This document shows, piece after piece, positions 34,741 through 44,236 of a DNA stretch of 64,000 nucleotides; position 1 is the stretch's first letter, and the number at the start of each line of letters is the position of its first letter. The notes beneath the pieces were generated by a model. The model did no database searches and was not told where the DNA came from. It saw only the letters and a list, made by a program, of their open reading frames with translations. The position numbers and the translations under genes were made by a program. The DNA is from Nostoc paludosum FACHB-159 (GTDB lineage Bacteria > Cyanobacteriota > Cyanobacteriia > Cyanobacteriales > Nostocaceae), in contig NZ_JACJTU010000018.1 of NCBI RefSeq assembly GCF_014698835.1, positions 62,001 to 126,000 on the forward strand, in the 5' to 3' direction.

Positions 34741-35676
34741 ATGCTTCACACCCTCAGCCCCATTGTAGAAGACTCAGCACCTCAAAGCTTTCATAGTCCT
34801 CACTATTTCCAAACACAGCAGCGCATTCGTTCCCTGGTAGATAGATATGTTGCAGCTGAAAAACTACACGAACGTCTGCAAGATTTACCGATACAGTTTC
34901 AAAATCCCCAAGCGCGTCCTTGGAAACTCATCGACTGGCAAACAATTAACCGCAATCAAATTATTGGCATAGAACCAGAAGTATTTTTATCAATCTTGAT
35001 AGGTGCAATGGATACAGAAGCACCAATTCGCGGCTATACCCAAACCAGCCGCCAATATTTGGAAAAATTGCATCCTCAGATGGCGCGGTTTGTTGGTGGA
35101 ATCAGCGAAGACGACAACCTTTTAGAGCTTGGTTTATGGGAAAAAGAAGAACGTCAGCATACACCAGCATTAATTAAGGTTTACACCCAACTCACAGGCG
35201 AGAAAATTACCGCCAAACATCGCACAGTTCGAGGCTACCTCCCCACAGAAGACCCTTACGAAGATTTATATCGCCACGGCTTACACCGCATTGCTACAGA
35301 ATACGGTGCAACCTGCCTTTACCTTTGGCTAATGGCTCACACGACAGGCGCACTCTACGACGTACTCGAAGAACTAGCACAAGACGAAATCAACCACATG
35401 ACCAAATTCTGGGGCTTTGGAGTTTGGGCTTTCCCAGATACAGGACTAATCCGAATTGGGCGCACCCTCATCAAAACCCGTTCTCAAAACTACCAACGTA
35501 ACAACCTCATACGTACCCTCTGCCGTATGATGGCCACCCTCAACTGGAACGCCTGGTCATTAACCAACAAAACCACCCTCCTCTTCACCTTCACCTACAC
35601 AATGTATCGCTTGTGGACTTGGAACAACACCCTCACACCAAAATACCTACAAACCTTATTTGAAACTCCTCAATAA
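34741..35676 (+). CDS. Ferritin-like diiron-carboxylate protein, unknown substrate
   Basis: A 311-aa helical protein with a full set of diiron ligands: E93 (DTEAPI), E137-x-x-H140 (EERQH), E187 (TEYGA) and E216-x-x-H219 (DEINHM). Two ExxH motifs with two further single Glu residues are the pattern of class I diiron oxygenases and acyl-ACP desaturase-like proteins. A C-terminal region (about 265-300) is hydrophobic and may sit on the membrane. Codon use is strikingly C-rich in the last third. I know the family only as a conserved cyanobacterial protein; oxidation or desaturation of a lipid is an inference. uppS follows 99 bp downstream. Confidence 0.75.
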   Translation: MLHTLSPIVEDSAPQSFHSPHYFQTQQRIRSLVDRYVAAEKLHERLQDLPIQFQNPQARPWKLIDWQTINRNQIIGIEPEVFLSILIGAMDTEAPIRGYTQTSRQYLEKLHPQMARFVGGISEDDNLLELGLWEKEERQHTPALIKVYTQLTGEKITAKHRTVRGYLPTEDPYEDLYRHGLHRIATEYGATCLYLWLMAHTTGALYDVLEELAQDEINHMTKFWGFGVWAFPDTGLIRIGRTLIKTRSQNYQRNNLIRTLCRMMATLNWNAWSLTNKTTLLFTFTYTMYRLWTWNNTLTPKYLQTLFETPQ

Positions 35677-35687
35677 ACCAATCATTC

Positions 35688-35707
35688 AGACGCGATGAAT
35701 CGCGTCT
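35688..35707 (+). terminator. GAGACGC-type hairpin after the diiron gene
   Basis: AGACGCGAT (35688-35696) and ATCGCGTCT (35699-35707), 11 bp after the stop codon. Same repeat family as at 1949 and 55995. Confidence 0.55.
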
Positions 35708-35775
35708 CTACATGAACTTTGCACCTTTGCGCCTTTGCCTGAACTTTTCATTATTTTCCTCAACACCAAAAACCC

Positions 35776-36522
35776 ATGACTTCATTACCCACCGACTTAA
35801 ACCCCCAACACCTACCCCAACACATCGCCGTCATCATGGATGGTAACGGCCGATGGGCAACCAAGCGAGGATTACCCCGCATCGCCGGACATCGCCAAGG
35901 AGCAAAAACCCTCAAAGAACTATTACGTTGCTGCAAACATTGGGGAATCAGAGCATTAACAGCCTACGCTTTCTCAACAGAAAATTGGCAGCGTCCCGTT
36001 GAAGAAGTAAATTTTTTGATGCTTTTGTTTGAGCGATTACTGCACCGCGAATTAGCACAGATGCATCAAGAAGGAGTGCGAATTTCATTTATTGGAGATT
36101 TATCGGTTCTACCTAAATCTCTACAAACGCAAATGCAACGTTCAATGACAGAAACGTTAAACAATCAAGCAATACACTTTACCGTTGCAGTCAACTACGG
36201 TAGCCGCAACGAAATTACAAAAGTCTGTCGTCAAGTAGCCGAACTAGTAGAACAAGGCGAACTCAGCGCAGAACAAGTGAATGAAAGCCTTATCGAGAAA
36301 CACCTCTATACCGCAGATACCCCCGAACCAGATTTGCTGATTCGTACTAGCGGTGAAATGCGCTTGAGTAACTTTTTGTTGTGGCAAATGGCCTATACAG
36401 AAATGTATTTTACTGATATTCTTTGGCCAGACTTTGACACAGAAGCATTTCATCAGGCCTTGTTGAGTTACCAAAAACGCGATCGCCGTTTTGGTCAAGT
36501 TAAAACTTCAATCTCAGCTTAG
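35776..36522 (+). CDS. uppS: Isoprenyl transferase (undecaprenyl diphosphate synthase)
   Basis: A 248-aa cis-prenyltransferase, which condenses isopentenyl diphosphate onto farnesyl diphosphate to make the C55 lipid carrier for peptidoglycan and glycan export. The catalytic IAVIMDGNGRWA motif (D22, R26), GHRQGAK, AYAFSTENWQRP, NYGSRNEI and the C-terminal PEPDLLIRTSGEMRLSNFL are complete. Length is normal and the start is the ATG at 35776. It is soluble and membrane-associated. The essential function fits the gene's ordinary codon use. Confidence 0.97.
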   Translation: MTSLPTDLNPQHLPQHIAVIMDGNGRWATKRGLPRIAGHRQGAKTLKELLRCCKHWGIRALTAYAFSTENWQRPVEEVNFLMLLFERLLHRELAQMHQEGVRISFIGDLSVLPKSLQTQMQRSMTETLNNQAIHFTVAVNYGSRNEITKVCRQVAELVEQGELSAEQVNESLIEKHLYTADTPEPDLLIRTSGEMRLSNFLLWQMAYTEMYFTDILWPDFDTEAFHQALLSYQKRDRRFGQVKTSISA

Positions 36523-36618
36523 TACACACAAGTTCTCCTCACGCTTCCCCGCAAGGGGACTAAAACTTTTGACAATAACTTATTATTCATGAGTAATTTT
36601 TCTACCGTTCATATCATT

Positions 36619-36707
36619 AGACTTCTTGCATAAATAATTTTTTGTCTCACGCAAAGGCGCAAAGACGCAAAGAAGAAGTCGAAAATAAGGACTTTTGCAA
36701 GAGGTCT
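36619..36707. mobile_element. MITE-like element, 89 bp
   Basis: Terminal inverted repeats AGACTTCTTGCA (36619-36630) and TGCAAGAGGTCT (36696-36707), one mismatch in 12. The element is flanked on both sides by ATT, a possible 3-bp target duplication. The interior is a GCAAAGGC repeat. Confidence 0.5.
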
Positions 36708-36788
36708 ATTTAGTAAGTTGGTGCTTTAAAAATCAGTAAACCTATGTAATTTTACTAGAGTAACTGAATCATATTTATCATTGATATC

Positions 36789-36851
36789 AAAAACCAGACT
36801 TTTTGAGGTTTTATCTTGTAAACCTCGTTTTTTGCCAAACGTCTGGTTTTT
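36789..36851 (+). terminator. Large two-part stem-loop with T-tract
   Basis: Outer arms AAAACCAGAC (36790-36799) and GTCTGGTTTT (36841-36850), inner stem GAGGTTT/AAACCTC (36805-36811, 36820-36826), followed by a run of T. It could end uppS transcription, 270 bp after the stop, or be the 3' end of a small RNA. Confidence 0.5.
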
Positions 36852-37016
36852 TTAGTTTGTGGAAAATAATCCTAAACCGCATCTACTTTGAAATTCCTAG
36901 TTTTTCCCAATCGGATTTTATTCCCAAATCCTGCACTCTTCCCTGTTCGCTGTTGCCTATTACCTTTTAAAAACCTCCAGTTATCAACTTGGAAGAGGTT
37001 TAAATATTAATTATTT

Positions 37017-37108
37017 AGGACTTACGCAAAAACTTTCTGAAACTCTTATTCCTCCGTGCCCTCTGCGTTCTCTGTGGTTCGATTTTCCGTGACCTGTGCG
37101 TAAGTCCT
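37017..37108. mobile_element. MITE-like element, 92 bp
   Basis: Perfect 12-bp inverted repeats AGGACTTACGCA (37017-37028) and TGCGTAAGTCCT (37097-37108), with a GC-richer interior (CCTCCGTGCCCTCTGCG). Elements with these ends are widespread in filamentous cyanobacteria. No coding capacity. Confidence 0.65.
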
Positions 37109-37306
37109 GTTATTAATAAATATAGTGCTTAATATTTGTTTGCCAAAATGATATCTATCAATTGATAGATTTATCCCAAAATATATTTTAATATATAAAC
37201 TGCAATAATTCAGTCAAAAAGACTTATGGTGATGTTTTCGCAAATATTAATTTTATAATACTGGCGATCGTAGAGAATATAAATAAATATTATAAATAAT
37301 CAAAAT

Positions 37307-39535
37307 ATGGAAAAAAATGGTATCAGTGCTAGCCTTTCAACTGAAAACCTAACCTTTCGTCCAGGTGATACTCCTGCGTCGTTTGAGGTAACTGTCAATA
37401 ATGACAGCGATAGCTTTGTAAATTTTCAGATAGAAATTACCGCAGCCGGAGAAACTCGCAACCCAGGATATCGCTGGTATGGGCTGCAACCAGAAGTGGC
37501 AGCAGCTAAACCACCGGGCAGTAGTACAGTATTCCAAGTCTTGATTTTCAATACGCCGATAGTCGGATTTGTCGGCACTGTTAACCTGATGGTGAAGATT
37601 TTTTCACCACAATTAGCACAACAATGCAGACTTGTGTTGCGCCTAAAAATTGAGCGAGACAATAGACCAACACATTTAAGTTTAGAATTACCCGTGCGAG
37701 AGTTCCAAGTTTATCCTCGCAATTCTGTAGATATACCATTACGGGTGCGGAATTTAAGTCAACAACCAACAAATGTGGTGCTACGTTTTACAGGTGTCGA
37801 TCCGTCTTGGGTGACTAACAGTGCAGAACGACGATTAGCTGTAGAACCCGGTGGTTTAGCAGAAGTCACATTCCAATGCCAACCTCCTTCTGTCGTTCAA
37901 GCGGCCAGTCAAAACTATCCTTTTGTCATTGAAGCTGTTAGCAATAATGGTTACCCAACTAGTATTCAAGGCAATATTGAAGTTTTACCTGTGGGTTTTG
38001 TAGAATTTAGCGTCACACAAAAACAGCTAAAAATTCCCAATAAATCAGCATGGTTACCTGACTGGAAATCTAATACAGCCGCTTTTGAATTGCTATTTAA
38101 AAATGCTAGTAATTTAAATCAGCAACTCGATGTGCAAGTTCAGGGTAGAGACGAACGAAAATGTAGTTTTAAGAAGCTGCCTGAAATCGCCAATTTAAAT
38201 TTAGGAGAAACAACTAAAGTTATTCTGGATGTCAAAACAAAACGTCCTTGGGTAGGAATAGGCAAAACTTTGTTGTTGGAGGCCAAATCGGAGTTATCCG
38301 ACCAACGTTTAGGTAGTACAGACCCCGCCACCCAAACATTAGAAGTGCGGGTTTTGCCGATTATACCTCTGTGGTTACAATTAGCAGCGATCGCATTACT
38401 AGCAGCACTGATAGCATGGATCGTACAGCCAAGGGGTGTCATGCATACGCGTTCTGTAAATTCAGTGCGTTTCAGTGGTATTGGTTTGTCTGTTGTCAGT
38501 GGTTCAGATGATTGCACATTGAGACTTTGGAGCATCGGCGCCGAACGCTTAGACCCCGATGACAGAGTAACATATACTGGGCAACCTGTAGCTTGCGATA
38601 AAGCGCAACAGCCCAAAGGTCTAATGGCTATTACCGATGACGCCGTAGAAGTCTTACGCTTTATGCCATTAGAAAATAACCGTGTTGCCGTTGGTTTAGA
38701 TAATGGTGTAATTGAACTCAGGGATGTACCCTCAGGTGCTAAGATTAGCCAACTTCAAGATTTTAAAGATCCAAAAGCAAAAGGCGATCGCGTTTTTGAT
38801 TTAGCTTTCACTCCCAATTCTCTTAATTTATTTAGTGGTTATGGCAGTGGTAAAGTGAGATTATGGTCAAGACCAGCGTCCAATACTGATTTTCTGCCAG
38901 AACCGCAAGCGATCGACGTACAAAGTACATTAAAACTATCAGGTTTCCAAGTCCGCGCCTTAACTCTCAGTCCAGATGCCACAACTGTTGTAATTGCTGG
39001 AAACTTTAAGCGCTTCATATTATGGCAGTGGAATCAAAATCGAACTAATAAACAATTTCCAGATTTATCAGTGCAAAATCTGGAAAAATTCGATGAAAGA
39101 GTCGGGCGCGAAGACTATATTTGGGCACTAGCTTTTGTGCCTAATTCAGCAGAAAAAATTCTCGCAACCTCTGATTCTGCGGGATACATTACGATTTGGA
39201 ATTTAAATCGCTGCCAAATTTTGAAAAATCCCCAAGTGCAAGTAAATGAACTCAATTGCCAACCACTAGACCGCTGGTCAGCCTCGAAAACATCTGTGCG
39301 TAGTCTGGCATTTAGTGAAGATGGTAATCTGCTAGTAAGTGGTGGCGATGATGGACGAGTAATTGTTTGGTATCTCACCCCAGAACATCTACTCGATAAA
39401 ACAAAAGCAGCAGAAGGTCAAACAATTTATCAAACCTCTAAAAAAATCAATAGTATCGACTTGAAAACTAATCAAGGAACCATGATTGTGAGTGGCAGTG
39501 AAGATTTTCAGGTCAAACTACACCGCATCAAATAA
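37307..39535 (+). CDS. Ig-like domain - single TM - WD40 protein, unknown function
   Basis: A 742-aa protein. Residues about 1-350 are β-rich repeats resembling Ig-like/COG1470 adhesion-type domains (LSLELPVREFQVYPRNSVDI). A single transmembrane helix follows at about 357-377 (LWLQLAAIALLAALIAWIV). Residues about 385-742 are a WD40 propeller of six or seven blades (VNSVRFSGIG...LRLWS, VRLWSRP, ITIWNLN, VIVWYL). There is no N-terminal signal peptide, so topology is uncertain. The next gene, 12 bp downstream, has the same Ig-TM plan, which suggests a two-protein membrane complex. No enzymatic motif is visible. Confidence 0.75.
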   Translation: MEKNGISASLSTENLTFRPGDTPASFEVTVNNDSDSFVNFQIEITAAGETRNPGYRWYGLQPEVAAAKPPGSSTVFQVLIFNTPIVGFVGTVNLMVKIFSPQLAQQCRLVLRLKIERDNRPTHLSLELPVREFQVYPRNSVDIPLRVRNLSQQPTNVVLRFTGVDPSWVTNSAERRLAVEPGGLAEVTFQCQPPSVVQAASQNYPFVIEAVSNNGYPTSIQGNIEVLPVGFVEFSVTQKQLKIPNKSAWLPDWKSNTAAFELLFKNASNLNQQLDVQVQGRDERKCSFKKLPEIANLNLGETTKVILDVKTKRPWVGIGKTLLLEAKSELSDQRLGSTDPATQTLEVRVLPIIPLWLQLAAIALLAALIAWIVQPRGVMHTRSVNSVRFSGIGLSVVSGSDDCTLRLWSIGAERLDPDDRVTYTGQPVACDKAQQPKGLMAITDDAVEVLRFMPLENNRVAVGLDNGVIELRDVPSGAKISQLQDFKDPKAKGDRVFDLAFTPNSLNLFSGYGSGKVRLWSRPASNTDFLPEPQAIDVQSTLKLSGFQVRALTLSPDATTVVIAGNFKRFILWQWNQNRTNKQFPDLSVQNLEKFDERVGREDYIWALAFVPNSAEKILATSDSAGYITIWNLNRCQILKNPQVQVNELNCQPLDRWSASKTSVRSLAFSEDGNLLVSGGDDGRVIVWYLTPEHLLDKTKAAEGQTIYQTSKKINSIDLKTNQGTMIVSGSEDFQVKLHRIK

Positions 39536-39547
39536 GGGAGTCGAAAC

Positions 39548-41842
39548 ATGCAAGCTAGATTCAACCCAATACAAGTTTATATTAACCCACCCGATATTCA
39601 ATTTGGGATGCCAGGAGATACCGTTGTTCTCTATGTAATTGTGAGCAATCAGGGAGATAGAAGTGCGGTTATTGACTTATATTTTGTTTTTGATGAGGGA
39701 TTTCAAAATTTAACAGGGTGGTCTAGTTCTCCTAGAGAAAGCTTAGCATTAGATCCCCAACAAAATAGCGACGAAGTAGTATTTGAATTTCAAATTAACC
39801 CTGATGCTTTCGTAGGAACATACGACTATACTCTAGTTGTAGACTCTCCTCTTCATTATCCCCAAGATACTCCTCTAAGCTTCCCAAATAAAATTAAGGT
39901 TCTACAAAAAGAACAGACTGCAATTCGGCTCAACGACCCGACATTTTTCATTAGACCTAACACCAACCCCAACAAGCAATTAATTTTCAATTTTAGTGAA
40001 CCTTTGCAAGTTGAGGTAATAGTTGACAATCGTTCTGCTCGTGTAGACCGTTTTCGCTTGACTTGCCCAGATTTAGACGATGACTGGTTCACAATTAATT
40101 ATCCCGCAACTGGATTCGAGGGACAAGGGTTAGTATCTGACGTAACCGCACTCGAACTCAACCCTGGTACTCAAGGTCAAATCTTGTTGAAATTTCATCC
40201 ACCTGTGGATACCCTAGCCGGAAATTATTCTCCAACAATTCGCTTGTATTCGGAAAACTCTCCAGACTTAGTACTACTGGATTTGGTATACATCCAAATT
40301 CCCACAAATTATCGCCTAGATATAGAACTTAATACTATTTTGGGACAAGTCAGCCGTAGCCTTGGAAAGTATGAATTATCACTAGCTAACCGGGGTAATA
40401 TTGTCCGCGAACTGATATTGAGCTTAAATAATCGAGACGAAGAAGAACTGTATACTTACAGTTTTGAGCCTACTGAGGTGAGATTATTACCTAGTAGAAG
40501 TGCGATCGCCAATTTAACGGTCAAACCTCGACCTTGGTGGCGGCGACCGTGGTTTGGTGCAGGGCTAGCTGTCAACTTTCAAGTTAATATTAAAGACCAA
40601 CAAAGTTTACCTTTACCTAATACATTCCCTCAAGGAACATTGGTTTGGAAATCTCGTCCTTGGTGGCAATTTCTCCTGTTGCTTTTAGGAATTCTGGGCT
40701 TATTGGGAGGAATCGGCTTTATTATTTGGCGAATGTTAAATCCCGAACCTTTGAGGTTGGAATCTTTCGATCCAGCTAACTCTCGAATTACTGAAGGCGA
40801 TGAGGTAGCCTTGAATTGGAAAATTCAACAATATAAACAGTTGCAAAAGTTGACGATCGTAACCAAAGGTTCACAACCCATTGAACCTATTACTTATGAT
40901 TTTAGCAATGGTATTCCTGAACCACTAGGAAAAGGAGCCGCCGATCGAATACCTCCTTGTCAGGTGCAAGAAAAACAAGAACTCATTTGTAGCAATGTGA
41001 AAACTGGAGTGAAGGACAAAGGTAGTTATACTTTTGAATTACAAGCTTTTTATCGTAATAATATACAATTATTCTCTCAAAAAGAGCAAGTAGCAAGCAA
41101 AACAACTCAAGTAGAAATAGCTGAAAAACCCATTGCTCAAGTGATTAACTTTCAAGCAGATAAAACACAATATGTAAAAGGTCAAAATATTCTTTTAAGC
41201 TGGAGGATTGACCGTCCTTTACTGCTGGGACAAATTCAAATCATCGGCAGTGCAGATGATGGTACATCATATAGCGAACCAATTACTTATAAATTTAATC
41301 AAGGAAATATTGCCGATCCGAAACTGCAAAAACTTTGCACGCAACAAAATCAACAACTGCAATGTGCAAATATTCCTCTATTAGCATATAAAGCCGGAAA
41401 ATTTGCCTTTGAAATCAAAGCTTTTCCTAATAATGGAAGTCAAAAAACTGATTCTAAAAAGACTGACTCTAAAATCGAGATATTACCAAAACCATTTAAG
41501 ATAATCTCTTTCACAATCAACGGTAGCGAACAACCAAATCTAGAACTCAACGAAGGAACAACTGCTACTCTGCGTTGGAGAGTAGAAGGAGAAAAAGAAA
41601 ATATTCAGGTTAAACTTCAGCCCTATGGCGACGTTGAACTAAGCGGCTCAAAACAGCTTATAGTTAATCGAGCCTTTCCAACTCAAATCATCCTGCAAGT
41701 TAATGATATATCTGGTAACCAGAAACCCCAGGAGAGAGGATTTGCAATCCAATTCATTCCAAAACCACAGCCTACTCCCATACCTCCCATTAACCCGATT
41801 CCACCTAATCTCCCGCCTAGCAACCCCTTTAAGAGTCCTTGA
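39548..41842 (+). CDS. Ig-like domain - single TM - repeat protein, unknown function
   Basis: A 764-aa protein. Residues about 1-350 are Ig-like β domains, with a transmembrane helix at about 373-395 (FLLLLLGILGLLGGIGFIIW) between Trp/Arg-rich flanks (WWRRPWF, SRPWWQ). After it come three repeats with a common pattern: SFDPANSRITEGDEVALNW, NFQADKTQYVKGQNILLSW and a third near 655 (SFTINGS...ATLRW). The C-terminus is a Pro-rich tail (PTPIPPINPIPPNLPP). It is translationally close to the WD40 partner (12 bp, AAGGGAG upstream of the ATG). No known enzyme motif; a surface or scaffold role is inferred. Confidence 0.75.
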   Translation: MQARFNPIQVYINPPDIQFGMPGDTVVLYVIVSNQGDRSAVIDLYFVFDEGFQNLTGWSSSPRESLALDPQQNSDEVVFEFQINPDAFVGTYDYTLVVDSPLHYPQDTPLSFPNKIKVLQKEQTAIRLNDPTFFIRPNTNPNKQLIFNFSEPLQVEVIVDNRSARVDRFRLTCPDLDDDWFTINYPATGFEGQGLVSDVTALELNPGTQGQILLKFHPPVDTLAGNYSPTIRLYSENSPDLVLLDLVYIQIPTNYRLDIELNTILGQVSRSLGKYELSLANRGNIVRELILSLNNRDEEELYTYSFEPTEVRLLPSRSAIANLTVKPRPWWRRPWFGAGLAVNFQVNIKDQQSLPLPNTFPQGTLVWKSRPWWQFLLLLLGILGLLGGIGFIIWRMLNPEPLRLESFDPANSRITEGDEVALNWKIQQYKQLQKLTIVTKGSQPIEPITYDFSNGIPEPLGKGAADRIPPCQVQEKQELICSNVKTGVKDKGSYTFELQAFYRNNIQLFSQKEQVASKTTQVEIAEKPIAQVINFQADKTQYVKGQNILLSWRIDRPLLLGQIQIIGSADDGTSYSEPITYKFNQGNIADPKLQKLCTQQNQQLQCANIPLLAYKAGKFAFEIKAFPNNGSQKTDSKKTDSKIEILPKPFKIISFTINGSEQPNLELNEGTTATLRWRVEGEKENIQVKLQPYGDVELSGSKQLIVNRAFPTQIILQVNDISGNQKPQERGFAIQFIPKPQPTPIPPINPIPPNLPPSNPFKSP

Positions 41843-41875
41843 CTTCAGCGGTAATCGTACAAAAAATTTGATAGT

Positions 41876-42700
41876 TTATACTTTTTGAGCTACGTGAAAA
41901 GCAGAGATATATGAAAGTTGCAAACTCCCTCCAAAATTATCTTCGATGCGATGCCTCAATGCTGAAAATAAAGACTCCTTGCTATGTGGATCTAATTTTA
42001 TGTATGCCGAGTAAGTGTTTAAAAGTGTTAAATATTCATCAATAGTGTAGTTTACTTGTGATATAATTTGTCCGGATTTTATATCTTTAAATTGCCCCGA
42101 ATTAATGGCCATGTTTCCTAATTCTCTCAAGATATATTCTTGAGTTGCTTGGTCTTCATAGCGATCGAGAGATGGAGTATGTAATTGATAGATTTCGGAT
42201 AAATTTTGGTATACTTCGTAGCTAGGTTGAAGTTCTTTGTTCCACAATAAAATCAAATAGCCACTTTCTTTTAGAGCATTTGCGGCTTTGGAATATCCCA
42301 CCTCCGGCGATATCCAATGAAAAGAACTCGCTGCTAAAACGGCATCAAATTCAAGTGGTTTAAGTTCCCACTCTTCAAAGGATGTGTTTTCAATCTTGAC
42401 ATTGGAATAGGGTTGACAATTGTATTGAGCCAGCTGAAAAAAATCTGGGTTGGGTTCCAAGCAAATCGTTGAGCAACCCAATTTAGCAAATGCTACCGTT
42501 GCAGTTCCGGGGCCGCAACCCAATTCTAGAATTTTTGATTCAGTAGAAAGTTGAGCAACTTCCACAACTTGCTCCATCAAAGCCTGAGGATAGCGAGGTC
42601 TTGCCTGATTATAAGCTTGTGCAGCCGGAGAATACCAATTTTTGCGTTGTTCGAGGTCTCTGCTAGAGTAGCTGATTATTGTTTGTTTTAAGTCTTTCAT
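41876..42700 (-). CDS. Class I SAM-dependent methyltransferase
   Basis: A 274-aa methyltransferase with motif I ILELGCGPGTATVAFAKLG, post-I acidic CLEPNPDF and motif IV DAVLAASSFHWISPEVGY. This fits the UbiE/Methyltransf_11 type, often called trans-aconitate-methyltransferase-like. It is convergent with the 39548 gene (33 bp between stops) and lies 36 bp downstream of ftsW on the same strand, so co-transcription with ftsW is possible. Substrate unknown. Confidence 0.85.
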   Translation of the reverse strand: MKDLKQTIISYSSRDLEQRKNWYSPAAQAYNQARPRYPQALMEQVVEVAQLSTESKILELGCGPGTATVAFAKLGCSTICLEPNPDFFQLAQYNCQPYSNVKIENTSFEEWELKPLEFDAVLAASSFHWISPEVGYSKAANALKESGYLILLWNKELQPSYEVYQNLSEIYQLHTPSLDRYEDQATQEYILRELGNMAINSGQFKDIKSGQIISQVNYTIDEYLTLLNTYSAYIKLDPHSKESLFSALRHRIEDNFGGSLQLSYISAFHVAQKV

Positions 42701-42736
42701 TTTCTTAAAAACCTTAAGCTGTTGCCTTTTGCTAGC

Positions 42737-43939
42737 TCAATTCCTGGTTTTATGAAATGTTCGGCGTCTTTGCCCATTTGACAACAGTGGTTTTCGCAAC
42801 GGTACTACTTCGGCTTCGCTACTTTCGCGTGCTACCCGAATCAGCAACCCAACAGCTATCAAGCTGGCAATCATGGAATTACCGCCGTAACTAAACAACG
42901 GTAAGGGTAACCCAGTAGTTGGGAGAGAACCCGTAGCAACACCAATGTGCAGCAATGATTGTCCTACCATCAAAATCGTCGCACCGATCGCCACCAATCG
43001 ATGCACTGAATTTTTCGCCTTCAACGCTACGACTAATCCCAGAGTCGCAAATATAGCTAAAAGTACCAAAAGCACTATACTACCAACAAAACCAAACTCT
43101 TCAGCGAACACAGCAAAAATAAAATCGGTGTCCTGAATTGGTAAATAAAATAGCTTTTGCTGGGAAAGCCCAAATCCGGCTCCCCAAGTTCTACCAGAAC
43201 CAACAGCTAGTAGACTCTGCACTAACTGGTAACCATCTCCTGTGGCATCCGCCCAAGGATTGAGGAAGGACATCACCCGCTTACGCTGATATTCTTTGAT
43301 ACTAATACTCAGTACTGCCAGCATCACTCCACCGATCGCTGTGCCTCCCAAATACTTGTAAGGTAACCCAGCTGCTAAGGCAATTAGCCAAATAGTCATA
43401 CCACAAAGTGCTGTTGTACTTAAATTAGGCTGAGCAAGAATTCCTAAAAGTACTAGAGCAAAAATAACCAGCCAACCGCAGCGAACCCGCCAACTAATTC
43501 GTTCCCAATTACCAAAAAGCCGCGCACTTTGCAGCACTAGAAAGGGTTTAATCAATTCTGATGGTTGAATGGGAATTGGCCCGATCGCTATCCAACGCGC
43601 TGCATCAAAAGCCTTTTTTCCCAACCCTGGGATCAGCGTTACAAAAATTAACGTCAAAAACACCATTAAAAACCAATGGGATTGTCCCAAAATTTTCTGC
43701 AATGGTGAGTTAACAATAGTATTGAATCCGAATAAGGCAACTAAGACCCAAAGTAGCTGTCGTTTAAAGTAGTACAATCCATCATCATGACGCGCATCCG
43801 CGACGGGATAGGATGCTGAAAATAGCATAATCAAGCCGACGAACAGCCAAATGAATGTTAGCCAGCGCAACAACCGCGCTTCTAATGCCCAGTTGGAGAC
43901 GGAATGATCGAAAATTGGAATCAGGTGGCGTAGATTCAC
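42737..43939 (-). CDS. ftsW: FtsW/RodA-type SEDS peptidoglycan polymerase
   Basis: A 400-aa membrane protein with about ten transmembrane helices. SEDS motifs are visible: RWIAIGPIPIQPSELIKPFLV, GYQLVQSLLAVGSG, GAGFGLSQQKLFYLPIQDTDFIFAVFAEEFGF and PLPLFSYGGNSM. The family polymerises lipid II glycan strands at the division site. The extended GYQLVQS...QDTDFIF pattern favours FtsW over RodA. An N-terminal 20-residue soluble tail precedes the first helix. The ATG at 43939 lacks a strong ribosome site but fits family length. Confidence 0.9.
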   Translation of the reverse strand: MNLRHLIPIFDHSVSNWALEARLLRWLTFIWLFVGLIMLFSASYPVADARHDDGLYYFKRQLLWVLVALFGFNTIVNSPLQKILGQSHWFLMVFLTLIFVTLIPGLGKKAFDAARWIAIGPIPIQPSELIKPFLVLQSARLFGNWERISWRVRCGWLVIFALVLLGILAQPNLSTTALCGMTIWLIALAAGLPYKYLGGTAIGGVMLAVLSISIKEYQRKRVMSFLNPWADATGDGYQLVQSLLAVGSGRTWGAGFGLSQQKLFYLPIQDTDFIFAVFAEEFGFVGSIVLLVLLAIFATLGLVVALKAKNSVHRLVAIGATILMVGQSLLHIGVATGSLPTTGLPLPLFSYGGNSMIASLIAVGLLIRVARESSEAEVVPLRKPLLSNGQRRRTFHKTRN

Positions 43940-44236
43940 GATCGCTATAGGTGAAAAGTTAGGAATTAAAAGTTAGGAATAAAACTCATAAATCATAACT
44001 CATAACTCAGTAATCTGATGCACCGTTTTCACAATACTATGAGTGTAAGTTGCTACATATACTCAAGACTTAGCAATCAGTAATTGCCAGCTGTTTTTAT
44101 CTGGCGATCGCTAACTCCTGCTCAAGCCAACGCTATCAACGCACCACCTGTAGCAATTGGCATCCAGAAGCATAATTTATCGATTTTGGATAAAATTCAA
44201 ATATATGTGAAAAATAATTGGATGTTAAAAATAGGT
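43940..44236. other. Intergenic region between ftsW and the HNOBA kinase
   Basis: Contains TCATAA/AACTCA short repeats near 43985-44010. A 64-aa plus-strand frame (44084-44278) overlaps the end of the kinase gene and has no family features. Probably the ftsW promoter region. Confidence 0.4.

Larger units (their letters stand above)
36523..37306. other. 784-bp intergenic region made of small repeats and hairpins
   Basis: Contains a MITE-like element (36619-36707) around a CACGCAAAGGCGCAAAG repeat, a strong stem-loop (36789-36851), a second MITE-like element (37017-37108) and an AT-rich leader to the 37307 gene. No credible gene is seen. Confidence 0.7.
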
